Assembly: GCA_044450785.1 (NCBI GenBank)
Contig: JBIOJM010000003.1
Span: 12,139-76,138 of the forward strand
Source of the DNA: JBIOJM01 sp044450785
GTDB lineage: Bacteria; Planctomycetota; Planctomycetia; Isosphaerales; Isosphaeraceae
DNA: 64,000 nucleotides
Direction: 5' to 3'
Part shown: in pieces, positions 18,170 through 26,829 of the stretch
Layout: each line of letters begins with the position of its first letter
Position numbering within the stretch: the stretch's first letter is position 1
Made by a program: the position numbers and the translations under genes
The notes under the pieces: model-generated
The model's input: the letters and a program-made list of their open reading frames with translations, nothing else
Told to the model about the DNA's origin: nothing
Database searches by the model: none

Positions 18170-18328
18170 TTCGAATCCCCGCGGGCTTGAGTCAAACGGC
18201 AGGATCAGCTCGCTCATTCCGCATGCGGCCAGGACTTTTCGCCTGGTTGGAAGGTCCCCTGCGATGTTATCCTGCTTGTGTGGAAGCAGGAATGTCAGCT
18301 CGGAGCCGGGCATCAGGAATTGCGGCCG

Positions 18329-18628
18329 ATGTCAGTCAGGGAGACGTTACGCACGACGCTCTTGAGCCTGCTCGAAGAGGAGATGGGCCAGTCGTTCGCG
18401 CTGCCGCAGGACGATCAAGACCTGCGCGAGACCCTGGGCCTCGACTCGGTTGATTTGGTCGGGTTGGTGATGCGGATCGAGCGCGAGTTTCGCGTCCGGC
18501 TTTCGCCGGAAGAACTCGCGACGGTGAAGCGAGTCGGTGACCTGCTCGACTTGATGGAGGCGAAACTGGCGGGGCGCCCGGACGTCCCGTCCAGCCGCCC
18601 CCAAGAAGCGAAGCCGGGCGCCGACTGA
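18329..18628 (+). CDS. Acyl carrier protein
   Basis: The start at 18329 (MSVRETLRTTLLSLLEEE) has AGGA about 12 bases upstream; a longer frame from 18278 adds 17 unlikely residues. The 99-residue product has the four-helix carrier fold and the phosphopantetheine site LGLDSVDLVGLV, in which Ser is the attachment point. It ends in a Pro/Ser-rich tail of about 20 residues that ordinary AcpP lacks. The next genes encode an alpha-oxoamine synthase, two ketosynthase-type proteins and an SDR, so it is probably a dedicated carrier of this pathway and not the housekeeping fatty-acid ACP. That assignment is inferred from context. Confidence 0.85.
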   Translation: MSVRETLRTTLLSLLEEEMGQSFALPQDDQDLRETLGLDSVDLVGLVMRIEREFRVRLSPEELATVKRVGDLLDLMEAKLAGRPDVPSSRPQEAKPGAD

Positions 18629-18632
18629 ACCC

Positions 18633-18737
18633 GTAGGGTGGGTCGAGCCTCGAATTATCGAGGCGAGGCCCACCGGGAAGGATCAGGCACTCTCGGTGGG
18701 CCTCACGTCGCGAGACGCGTCGTGCGACCCACCCTAC
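18633..18737. repeat. Nested palindromic element, MITE/REP-like
   Basis: GTAGGGTGGGTCG at 18633-18645 is the exact reverse complement of 18725-18737. Inside it GAGGCCCACC (18665-18674) pairs with 18695-18704, and GCCTCGA-ATTA-TCGAGGC forms a third hairpin at 18647-18664. The 105-bp unit starts 5 bp after the acyl carrier protein stop and ends about 40 bp before the convergent DMT gene. It could act as a bidirectional terminator, though it lacks T runs. GTAGGGTGGG-type ends recur between genes in many bacteria. Confidence 0.75.
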
Positions 18738-18774
18738 AAGCCGGCAGAGCGGCACCCCCAGAGCTGATCCGCCT

Positions 18775-19167
18775 TCAATGGTCCGCCGCTGTGTCGCCCA
18801 CGGCGACGATCGCCACGCCCGCGGTGATCACCAGGGTCCCGACCCAGCGCGCGGTGCCGACGTCTTCGCGCAGATAGAACCGCGCCAGGAGCGCGGCCAA
18901 GGGGTACGAGGCCGCGGTCAGGGGGAGCGCGAAGCTCAGGTCGGCGCGCCTGAGGGCGAGCATGTAAAGTCCCAGATGGCTGAGGAGGAGGACGAGCCCG
19001 ATCGCGATCCAGCCGTTGCGCACCACGGCAAGCGCCTCGGCCGCCCACCCACCCTCGATGCGGCCGGCTTGTTTCATCCCTTTCGAGAGCGCCGTCTCTC
19101 CGGCGGCCAGCGCCATCACGGCTGCCAACATGATGATGATGATCCGACCGCGCTCGACGGAGATCAT
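18775..19167 (-). CDS. Half-size DMT/EamA-like membrane transporter
   Basis: The start at 19167 overlaps the stop of the preceding alpha-oxoamine synthase gene (ATGA), so the two are translationally coupled. The 130-residue product has four predicted membrane helices: about residues 8-25, 46-65 (IAIGLVLLLSHLGLYMLAL), 72-95 (LSFALPLTAASYPLAALLA) and 103-124. This is the size of small multidrug resistance-type and half-EamA proteins, which work as dimers. Coupling to a lipid-type enzyme suggests it flips or exports the product or a head group. The substrate is not readable from sequence. Confidence 0.8.
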   Translation of the reverse strand: MISVERGRIIIIMLAAVMALAAGETALSKGMKQAGRIEGGWAAEALAVVRNGWIAIGLVLLLSHLGLYMLALRRADLSFALPLTAASYPLAALLARFYLREDVGTARWVGTLVITAGVAIVAVGDTAADH

Positions 19168-20474
19168 GCTCTGCCCTCGCTTTTCGACAGGTCCCCTGAC
19201 CGGACGCAATCGCCGCGTGGGGCGGCGACGGTCGACAGATCGTCGCGGCCGGGGAGGGACATGGCGTCCGCCAAGGCCCCGAAGGCATCGATCAGGCCGT
19301 CGATCGATGCATCGTCGTGATTGGCGTTGCACTGGACGCGGAGCACGCCGGCATGAAACGGGACGGCCGGGAAGAGGACCGACTGGACGTAATACCCCCG
19401 ATCGAAGAGGAATTTGCCGGCGCTCAAGGTCTCGGCCTCGTCACCAATGAGGACGGACACGATGGGCGTCGCCCCTCCCATGACGATCAGGCCCAGGTTG
19501 CCCAGCCCGCGAGTGAGGCGGCCGATGGAGGCGTCAAGCCGGGCGCGGAGCGTCTGATACTCGTGCGAGCGGAGAATGTCGATGACTGTCCCGATGGCCT
19601 CGAGAAAGCAAGGAACGACGGGGCCGCCGAAGACGTAAGGGCTTGATCGGATCTTGAGCAGCCGGTGAAATGGCTCGGGGCAACCGATGAAGCCGCCGGC
19701 GCAGGAGAACGCCTTCGAGAGCGACCCGACCACGAAGGTGTTGTCGTAACTGCCCAGGGCTTCGAGAACCGTCCCCTTGCCCTGGTCTCCCAGGACGCCG
19801 GTGCCGTGTGCGTCGTCGATGTAGAGAACAGCGTCCCGGGCGCGGGCGACCTGGTTGAGCTCGGCCATTGGCGGGACCTTGCCGCTCATGCTGTAGACGC
19901 CGTCGATGCAGACCAAGGCACAACGGTAAGGTCGCAGGCCCTCGAGCGTTTGCTCGAGCGACCGGGGGTCGCTGTGCGCGAAGACCGCCACCTTGGTGCC
20001 GTTGGCCCGGGCAATCTTGGCCGCTTCCTGCATCGAGCTGTGCGCCTGCTCGTCGAGCGCGATTGCATCCTGGCGGCCGGTAAGGCCCGGTATTGCTCCC
20101 AGGTTCACCAGCATCACGGATGGGTGAATCAGGACCGACTCGACGCCGAGCCAGTCGGCAAGTTTCCGCTCGGCCTCGATGTTGGCTCGCACGCTGAGGA
20201 ATGCCCTCGACGAGCCGTTGTGCGTGCCCCAGCGCTCGAGCCCGCGGCGGACGGCCTCTTGCACCCTCGGGTCGCGATCGAACCCCAGGAAGCTGTCGGA
20301 GCCGAAGTTGACGACCCGGCGGCCGAGCACCACGATCTCGCGGCCAAGACCGACCTCGTCGATTACCAGGTCCTTCAGGTGCGTTTCGGAATGCTCCGCG
20401 CTGAACCGCTCGATGATCCGGACGAGCGTGTTCTGCCGCAGGGCGTCCTCCAGTTTTTCCATCGGGGAGGCCAC
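19164..20474 (-). CDS. Alpha-oxoamine synthase (PLP-dependent, AONS/KBL/SPT family)
   Basis: This is a fold-type I PLP enzyme joining an acyl thioester to an amino acid with loss of CO2. The start is a GTG with AGGAGA upstream. Length (436 residues) is slightly above BioF or KBL. Visible motifs are GSDSFLGF, NGSSRAF, the cofactor aspartate in YIDDAHGTG, and Schiff-base Lys254 in VVGSLSKAFSC. Family members include BioF, KBL, HemA and serine palmitoyltransferase; which substrate is used cannot be told from these motifs. Gene neighbours (ACP, ketosynthases, SDR, exporter) favour a long-chain acyl-ACP substrate giving a sphingoid-like or sulfonolipid-like amino ketone. It diverges from the chain-length-factor gene across a 215-bp spacer. 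Confidence 0.87.
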   Translation of the reverse strand: MASPMEKLEDALRQNTLVRIIERFSAEHSETHLKDLVIDEVGLGREIVVLGRRVVNFGSDSFLGFDRDPRVQEAVRRGLERWGTHNGSSRAFLSVRANIEAERKLADWLGVESVLIHPSVMLVNLGAIPGLTGRQDAIALDEQAHSSMQEAAKIARANGTKVAVFAHSDPRSLEQTLEGLRPYRCALVCIDGVYSMSGKVPPMAELNQVARARDAVLYIDDAHGTGVLGDQGKGTVLEALGSYDNTFVVGSLSKAFSCAGGFIGCPEPFHRLLKIRSSPYVFGGPVVPCFLEAIGTVIDILRSHEYQTLRARLDASIGRLTRGLGNLGLIVMGGATPIVSVLIGDEAETLSAGKFLFDRGYYVQSVLFPAVPFHAGVLRVQCNANHDDASIDGLIDAFGALADAMSLPGRDDLSTVAAPRGDCVRSGDLSKSEGRA

Positions 20475-20689
20475 GGTCGTCTCCTCTATCTCTTCGGCAA
20501 TTTGCCCAAACCGCCAAGCAAGAGGGGTGAAAGGGGTAGCCGGACCGGCGGGATGGCGGAAGTGCTCGAAGAGAGTGCGATTGAAATCGACATGATTCTA
20601 AAGATAGACTCTGGGGCCAAGCTAGCTCAATCCAATCGATTCGGAGGACCTGGCCCGGATCCAGCGGGCCGCGCGGAGGCAGGCGCTGA

Positions 20690-21583
20690 ATGATTGCGGT
20701 TCGGGATGACCGCGATGTAGACGCCGAACGATTGGCCGAAGGAAGGCCGCGAGACGTGACGGATCAGACGAGGGAGCGATTCTCGACGAGTGTCGGGCCC
20801 GAGGCCGGGCCGATCATCGCCGGGGAGGTTTTGGGGCATGGCCTGTTCCGCATGTCGCCGGGCGACGTGCCGGCACTGCGCCGGCGGCCGGGCCCGATCC
20901 CTGACGGGTGGGGGGACGTCGCGCCGTCGCTGTTGCGTTACTCGGACGAGCAGACGATCGCAGGGACGGCCGCGGTCTTCACGGCGATCGAGAGCATGGG
21001 TGTGTCGCGGGACGGGTTCGAGGGCTGGGGAGTGGTGGCCGCGTCACGATATCTAGGGCGGGCGAACCTGGCGCTGGCGCTGCGGAGTTTCGTGGCGGAA
21101 GGTGTGTGGGGCACCTCGCCGCACTTGATCCCGCACTTCGCGCTTCATTCTCCGGCGGGCACGATCAGCCTGGCGCTGGGGCTGCATGGGCCGAACGTCG
21201 GGGTCGGCGGCGGGCTGCACGCCGCCGCCGAGGGGTTCCTGGCTGCGCTGACCTGGGTATCGGCGGGCGGCATGCCGGGCGTGTGGCTGGTGCTTTCCGG
21301 GTGGTCGCCGGAGCTGGTCCCGGACCGGCACGGGAATGGTCCCGCGGCCGGCGAGTGCCAGGCCTTGGCCATCGCGCTGGTGGCCGGGGGAATCGCGGGG
21401 CGGCGCCCTCGGGTCCGGGCAGTCGTCGGGGCTGAGGCACACCACGCGGCTGCTCCGATCGACCTGGTGCGGCTGGCCGAGCGGCTGGAGTGCCGGGGAG
21501 AGCGGCTTCCGCGGACGATCGCAACCGATCCAATGGGACGATTGCGTATCGAGCTGGTCGACAAGGCGAATGGCCTGGGATGA
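20690..21583 (+). CDS. Ketosynthase-like chain-length factor, catalytic Cys missing
   Basis: The start at 20690 has GGAGG about 10 bases upstream; a GTG at 20756 is an alternative. The 297-residue product resembles the N-terminal half of a beta-ketoacyl synthase. The nucleophile region reads GPNVGVGGGLHAAAEGF, where active enzymes have TACxSG, so no cysteine is present. The C-terminal half with the two catalytic histidines is absent. It lies 6 bp before an intact ketosynthase, the arrangement of KS-alpha/KS-beta pairs. It is most likely a non-catalytic partner that shapes chain length. A degenerate KS with no role is the alternative. Confidence 0.75.
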   Translation: MIAVRDDRDVDAERLAEGRPRDVTDQTRERFSTSVGPEAGPIIAGEVLGHGLFRMSPGDVPALRRRPGPIPDGWGDVAPSLLRYSDEQTIAGTAAVFTAIESMGVSRDGFEGWGVVAASRYLGRANLALALRSFVAEGVWGTSPHLIPHFALHSPAGTISLALGLHGPNVGVGGGLHAAAEGFLAALTWVSAGGMPGVWLVLSGWSPELVPDRHGNGPAAGECQALAIALVAGGIAGRRPRVRAVVGAEAHHAAAPIDLVRLAERLECRGERLPRTIATDPMGRLRIELVDKANGLG

Positions 21584-21589
21584 AAAGAA

Positions 21590-22801
21590 ATGGATAAGGC
21601 TGAACTGGTCTGGATCACGGGTGTGGGGGCCGCGACACCGCTCGGCTGTGAGCTCACGCAGATCGAGGCGAATCTGCTGGCCGGCCGGTCGGGCGTGTCG
21701 CTGGTGACCCGGTTCCCAACGGACGACTACCCAAGCCAGATTGCCGCTCAGCTCGGGGAGGACATCCGGCTGCCGGGGTGCAATTCCCCGGGCTGCTCGG
21801 GCCGGCCCCGGTTGGATCAACTGGCCCATTGGTGCGCCGAGCGGGCCCTGCGCGACGCCGGCTTATGGGGATGGCATCGCGAGGCGCGCGTCGCGTTGGT
21901 TCTGGGGCTCGGGGCTGAGTGGATGCTGCTCTGGGAGGACGACCATCTCCGGGGCGGCACGCGGCTCTACGACCCGGATCAGGACCGCGAATCGACCATC
22001 GAGCGGGTACGCCGTGGTCTGGAGCTCACCGGGCCGGCGCTGGCGCTTTCGGCCGCGTGCGCCAGTGGTAACCACGCGCTGCAGATCGGCCGCCACTGGC
22101 TCCGGCTCGGACTGGTCGATGTCTGCGTGGCCGGGGCCTGCGACCTGGCCGTATCGCCAATCGGACTGGCGACCTTTGGTAATCTCCGTGCGCTGTCGAG
22201 GCGCAACTCGGAACCGGCGGCCGCGTCTCGCCCCTTCGACCGGGGCCGAGACGGGTTCGTGCTCGGCGAGGGGGGGGTGGCGTTCGTGCTGGAGCGGGCC
22301 GCCCAAGCACGCCGCCGCGCGGCGCATGCCTACGCGGAGGTTGCCGGCTGCGGGGCGAGCAGCGACGCGCACCACCACGTGATCCCCAGCCCGGACCCGG
22401 CCCCGGCCGCCGCCGCCATGCGCCAGGCCCTGGCCGACGCGCGGATTGAGCCGGGGAGCATCGATCACGTCAACGCCCACGCCACCAGCACGCCGGTCGG
22501 CGACGCCGCCGAGGCCGCCGTCCTCCGCCTTGTCCTGGGCGACGACGTGGACCGCATCCCGGTCTCCTCGACCAAGAGCCTGACCGGCCACATGCTCACA
22601 GCCGCCGGCGCGTTCGAGGCCCTGGCCTGCCTGACGGCGTTGCGACACCAGGCGATCCCCCCGACGATCAACCTCGACGACCCCGACGTCGACCTTTGCC
22701 TGGTCGCCAATGAAGCCCGGCCACACCCGGTCCGGGTCGCGGTGTCCAACTCGTTCGGTTTCGGCGGCAGCAACACGAGCCTGGTCCTGCGCGCGGTGTA
22801 G
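21590..22801 (+). CDS. Beta-ketoacyl-ACP synthase (FabF-like, KS-alpha)
   Basis: This enzyme condenses an acyl chain with malonyl-ACP. The full Cys-His-His set is present: Cys157 in SAACASGNHAL, His297 in NAHATSTPVGD, and His334 in STKSLTGHM, with Lys329 beside it. The C-terminal GFGGSNTS loop is intact. At 403 residues it has normal FabF length. It begins 6 bp after the chain-length-factor stop, so the pair is almost certainly cotranscribed and probably forms a heterodimer. Residues 45-75 (GCNSPGCSGRP) differ from housekeeping FabF, in line with a role in a specialised pathway. Confidence 0.9.
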   Translation: MDKAELVWITGVGAATPLGCELTQIEANLLAGRSGVSLVTRFPTDDYPSQIAAQLGEDIRLPGCNSPGCSGRPRLDQLAHWCAERALRDAGLWGWHREARVALVLGLGAEWMLLWEDDHLRGGTRLYDPDQDRESTIERVRRGLELTGPALALSAACASGNHALQIGRHWLRLGLVDVCVAGACDLAVSPIGLATFGNLRALSRRNSEPAAASRPFDRGRDGFVLGEGGVAFVLERAAQARRRAAHAYAEVAGCGASSDAHHHVIPSPDPAPAAAAMRQALADARIEPGSIDHVNAHATSTPVGDAAEAAVLRLVLGDDVDRIPVSSTKSLTGHMLTAAGAFEALACLTALRHQAIPPTINLDDPDVDLCLVANEARPHPVRVAVSNSFGFGGSNTSLVLRAV

Positions 22802-22996
22802 GTGAGAGGGACCTAGCGACGGCTCAACGCGGCAGGACCGTCCGGGCATTTCTCGACGCACTCGTTCCGAGCGGCGACGGTGACGGACCTGGTCCAGCAG
22901 AACCGCCCACTGGACGATGTCCGGTTATACCGCCTCGTTCGATGGCATGATTCTGTCGTGCGACCGGGCGCAGCGGTCCGGGCGCGCGGCCGAGAA

Positions 22997-23422
22997 TCAG
23001 CGGCGCTTCGCACCGCAACAGAACTTGTATTTTTCGCCGCTATTACACGGACACGGTGCGTAACGGTCGATTCCAGGGGACGTTTCGGCGCGCTGCGCCG
23101 GTCTCGGCGTTGCCGACAGCGAGGATCCGCGTTGCGAGCGGTCACCGGATATCCGCCGGTGCATTAGCGGGAACATCTCCTGGTGTCGCCGGACCATGGG
23201 GACGACGATTGCACGCCGAAATGCATCGAATTCCTCCTCATCCATCTCATGCTTCAGCCGCAATTCGCTGAGCAGCTTTTCCCGTTCGTCTTCCGGTATC
23301 AGCGCGAGATTAAAGCAGAACTGGCCCACCGCGAATGCCTTGTTCAACTCTTCCACAGAGCCATCGGTCTGATCGAGCAGCGGCTGCGCGAAGGCCACAA
23401 ACCCTTCTGCAATGGCGCCCAT
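22997..23422 (-). CDS. SEC-C motif protein
   Basis: The start is set at 23422 (MGAIAEGFVAFAQPLLDQ), which has GGAGG about 10 bases upstream; the open frame extends to 23578 without support. The 141-residue product has an all-helical N-terminal part and ends in the zinc-binding SEC-C motif, APCPCNSGEKYKFCCG, as at the SecA C-terminus. Small free-standing SEC-C proteins are common and mostly uncharacterised. It is convergent with the ketosynthase gene and probably not part of that pathway. Confidence 0.82.
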   Translation of the reverse strand: MGAIAEGFVAFAQPLLDQTDGSVEELNKAFAVGQFCFNLALIPEDEREKLLSELRLKHEMDEEEFDAFRRAIVVPMVRRHQEMFPLMHRRISGDRSQRGSSLSATPRPAQRAETSPGIDRYAPCPCNSGEKYKFCCGAKRR

Positions 23423-24854
23423 GTCCAGGTCCCTCCGTGTGTGTGGTTGCACCGAACGATTGTCGAACTGCGGCAAGCCGAAGGCCCGTCCGCGGCGCGG
23501 CAGGGCGTCGCCGTCCCACGCCGCGCGGCGTGATTCTACCAAGCCGAAGGCGTATGTCGAAAGCCTGCTTGCCGGCACTTAGGCCGGTGGCCTTGGCCTG
23601 TTTGGATCCCTTCTTGGCGCCCTGCGTGGGGTTGATCGTCGGGTTGCCGCTGGGATCGACGCTGATTCCGCCCCCTTCGGCGATGCCGCTCTGGCCGCCG
23701 TTTCCACTTGTTTCCAGCTTGATCAATCCCTACGTTCAGTAAAATCCAGTCCGTAGCTCTTAAAAAGGCAGGTCGTCGGCCGCAATCAAGCAACTGATCT
23801 CGCGCGTTTGCAGATCATATAGGTAGACGAACCTCGATTGGACGCCGGTTGACCGTGAGCCAGACTGAAACAGTGATCTCGCACCCCCGCGGAGCTGCAC
23901 GACATGCTGACGACGACTCCTCCTGTCCACCAACGAGCCACTCCCGACATTTCCTTGCCCGAGGGCGGCGCCTTGGCCTGCCGACGCGTTCGGCCCCGTA
24001 CATCGGTGTACACATGCTGGAAAAACGCTCGAATAGTCCAACTTAGTCCAACGCCCGTAACGCCTTCCAAGCTGCCCAACTGGATCCACATGTCATTTAG
24101 GCACAGTGAGATCCGATCAGACCATCGCAACTCCGAGGCACCAAAAACGTGGTTGGACTACCCCCCGCGTTTGTCCAACGGCGATTTCCCACCGATGTTC
24201 ACCTATCCGATTCGTCCTTCATCTTTCCGGCTTCATCCTGACAGGGCATCGCCCCCCAAATCCGCATCCATGGTGTCTCCATTATTTTCCACAGAACCGG
24301 CGAAAAGCGTCTCGTTTCCAGCCCGAGCACAAAATCTCCGATAACGGAAGAGTCGCCACACGTAAGTGTGAGCGACATAGAGAGTTGCTCCGACGAGCTG
24401 ATTCACGGAGACCCGGACGCAGCCCCAATCCCGGCGACGGCATGACGCTCGATGACGCTCATGACGCTGGAAAACACGCTCGTGTGTAGTCTCGTTGTGA
24501 GTTGGGCTCGCCGATGAATCGATGGGCGAGTGCGCCCGCGGGTCTTGCCGGGTGGCTCGGATGTGCGTATTTGCGCGCCTCCGCAGGCGTGAGAACAAGG
24601 TCCCTCCAAGTCAAGCTCGCCACGTAATCGCTTCCCGGCAATCCGTCGCCGGCGCCATCGAGCAGGATGTCGAGGAGTCGATCGCCCGGCAGCAAGCCTG
24701 CCACTCCCGTTGGATGGGACGCTGAACTTGACGTCCTCCGGGCTGGAGACGAGCATGGTCGTGGCCACTGGTCCATTGGGAGGGCCGTGGGCGTCCGCGG
24801 CGAGCGGCAATCGTTCCGGATGAGCGAGCCGGCGCGGCGAAATCGAACAGAGTC
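23423..24854. other. 1.4-kb stretch without a convincing gene; probable gene debris
   Basis: No frame here is convincing as a whole gene. On the minus strand three short stretches look like decayed coding sequence: 23590-23726 (ISVDPSGNPTINPTQGAKK), 23760-23850 (SRFVYLYDLQTREI, ending DDLPF), and 24500-24720 (DILLDGAGDGLPGSDYV). They are in different frames, broken by stops, and lack good starts. AT content is higher than in the neighbours around 24000-24400. Nothing here suggests an RNA gene. Confidence 0.5.
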
Positions 24855-25676
24855 ATGGCATTGGATTCGAGCAAGCGGAGTACGGGCCCCTTGGCGATCG
24901 TCACCGGGGCGTCGAGCGGCATCGGGAAGGCGCTGGCTCTTCGGCTGGGCGTCGACGGTTATCGCGTCGGCCTGATCGCCCGCCGCCGCGACGAGCTCGA
25001 GGCCGTGGCCGCGGCGATCGCCGCGGCGGGCGGTGCGGCTGTCCCCGCGGTCGCCGACGTCGGGGACCGCGCTGCGCTCCGGGCGGCCATTGCCGAGATC
25101 GAGGGACGGCTCGGCCGGACGGACGTGATGGTCGCCAACGCCGGTTTCGGGGCGCCGACGCAGCTCGACCCCTTGAACACACAGGACGTCGAGCAGACGA
25201 TCAGGGTCAATCTTCTGGGCGTGATCTATTCGGTCGAGGCCGTGCTCCCGGGCATGCTGGCGCGCGGGCGAGGGCAGCTTCTGGCGATCTCGAGCCTGGC
25301 CGCATTCAAGGGCCTGCCGGGCGAGTCGGCCTACTGCGCCAGCAAGGCGGCCGTGAACGCGTATATGGAGGGGCTGCGGATCGCGCTGCGGCCGAGGGGG
25401 GTCGTGGTGACGACCGTCTGCCCGGGCTTCGTCCAGACGCGGATGGCGACAATGAACTCGACAATGCCGTTCCTGATGTCGGCCGACGCGGCTGCCCGGC
25501 GCATCGCCCGGTTGATCGCGCGGCGACTCGGCGGGGTCCGTTGCTTCCCGATGCCGATGGCGCTCTTGATGTCCTTGATCGCCCGGCTGCCGGACGCGGT
25601 CGTCGCCCGCCTCATCCGGGCCGAGCCTGACCGCGAGGCCGGACTCGAGACGGCGGCGGCGAAAGGTGTGCGATGA
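24855..25676 (+). CDS. Short-chain dehydrogenase/reductase (SDR)
   Basis: This is a classical SDR of 273 residues. The nucleotide loop is TGASSGIG near residue 15, NAGFG follows, and the catalytic set is Ser147, Tyr160 and Lys164 (YCASK). The C-terminal 50 residues are hydrophobic and basic (MPMALLMSLIARLPDAVVARL), as in SDRs that act on membrane-bound or long-chain substrates. Its stop overlaps the DevC-like permease start (ATGA), so enzyme and exporter are coupled. It probably reduces a keto group on the lipid or polyketide product of this cluster; comparison with 3-ketosphinganine reductase is a reasonable guess, not shown. Confidence 0.9.
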   Translation: MALDSSKRSTGPLAIVTGASSGIGKALALRLGVDGYRVGLIARRRDELEAVAAAIAAAGGAAVPAVADVGDRAALRAAIAEIEGRLGRTDVMVANAGFGAPTQLDPLNTQDVEQTIRVNLLGVIYSVEAVLPGMLARGRGQLLAISSLAAFKGLPGESAYCASKAAVNAYMEGLRIALRPRGVVVTTVCPGFVQTRMATMNSTMPFLMSADAAARRIARLIARRLGGVRCFPMPMALLMSLIARLPDAVVARLIRAEPDREAGLETAAAKGVR

Positions 25677-26800
25677 TCGACCTGGCCCTCAAGATGATGC
25701 TCGACGAGAAGGCCCGGTTCGCGGCCACCGTGCTCGGGGTCGGGTTCGCGGCGACTTTGGTCCTGGTCCAGATGGGCCTGTTCTTCGGTCTGCTCGAGAA
25801 CGCCAGCATCACGATCGACCGGCTCGACGCCGACCTCTGGATCACTGCGCGGAATGCGCCCAACGTCGACTTCGGCAATCCGTTCCCCGAGACCTATGTG
25901 CAACGGGTTCGATCGGTGCCGGGGGTGGCGCGGGCCGACAACTTGATCGTCTGGTATGCGATCGTCGCCCTGCCGACGGGGGCGAAAGAGTCGGTGGTCT
26001 ACTACGGTCTGGAGAACTTCGCGGCCTGGCATTTCCCGTGGGAGGTTGAGTCGGGCGACCCGGCCGATCTCCGCCGCGGGCGATACGTGATGCTCGACGC
26101 CTCCGCCGAGCGACGGTTCGGCCCGTTCCGCGCCGGCGACTACCGCGAGTTTCAGGGCCGCCGGCTCAAGATCATCGGCCGGACCCGTCAGGCCCTGTCG
26201 TTCACGACCAGTCCGATCGCGTTCCTCGACTACCGGCTGGCGCAGTCACTCTCCCCCGACGAGCTCGGCGGCCGGACGACGTTCATTGTCGTTCGGCTCG
26301 AGCCGAATGCGGACGCCGCGTCCGTCCGGCGCGAAATCAGCCGCCGGCTGCCCTACAACGACGTTTACGCCAAGGATGAGTGGGCGAGGCGATCGCGCGG
26401 CTACTGGATCGAGAGCACGGGTCTGGGACTGACGCTCCTCTTGACCGTGGCCCTGGGAGCGCTCGTCGGCGTGGTCATCGTGGCTCAGACGCTCTACGCC
26501 TCGACGACGGAGCACTTGACCGAGTTCGGCACGGTCAAGGCACTCGGGGGCGGCAACCTCACCGTTTACGGGATCATTGCCGAGCAGGCGTCGTTCGCGG
26601 CGGCCCTGGGCTATGGGCTCGCCACGGCTTTGACGTACGGTCTGATGCCGGCCCTGGCGCGGGTCGACATGAGGATGTCCGTTTCTCCCACCGTGGCGGC
26701 ATCGGTCTTCGTGGGGACGCAACTGCTCTGCCTGGGAGCCGCGTTCTTGTCGTTCCGCAAGGTGGCCTCGCTCGACCCGGCCATCGTCTTCCGGGGCTGA
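25673..26800 (+). CDS. devC: ABC exporter permease, DevC/FtsX-like
   Basis: A 375-residue permease of the MacB/FtsX/DevC type. One membrane helix lies at about residues 17-38 (AATVLGVGFAATLVLVQMGL). A large extracytoplasmic domain follows (about 40-255). Three C-terminal helices complete it (about 260-285, 305-330, 345-365), ending DPAIVFRG. The region LDADLWITARNAPN is typical of DevC. In cyanobacteria DevBCA exports heterocyst glycolipids. It is encoded in the order SDR, permease, ATPase, fusion protein. The symbol reflects family resemblance; the substrate here is inferred to be the product of the neighbouring acyl-processing genes. Confidence 0.87.
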   Translation: MIDLALKMMLDEKARFAATVLGVGFAATLVLVQMGLFFGLLENASITIDRLDADLWITARNAPNVDFGNPFPETYVQRVRSVPGVARADNLIVWYAIVALPTGAKESVVYYGLENFAAWHFPWEVESGDPADLRRGRYVMLDASAERRFGPFRAGDYREFQGRRLKIIGRTRQALSFTTSPIAFLDYRLAQSLSPDELGGRTTFIVVRLEPNADAASVRREISRRLPYNDVYAKDEWARRSRGYWIESTGLGLTLLLTVALGALVGVVIVAQTLYASTTEHLTEFGTVKALGGGNLTVYGIIAEQASFAAALGYGLATALTYGLMPALARVDMRMSVSPTVAASVFVGTQLLCLGAAFLSFRKVASLDPAIVFRG

Positions 26801-26829
26801 GCCATCGGTGGCAAGAGGAGGTCGCTTTC

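Noticed and set aside
26380..26829. Extended N-terminus of the ABC ATPase overlapping the permease
   Set aside because: The residues are Arg/Gly-rich shadow sequence and the GTG at 26830 has a strong ribosome site.
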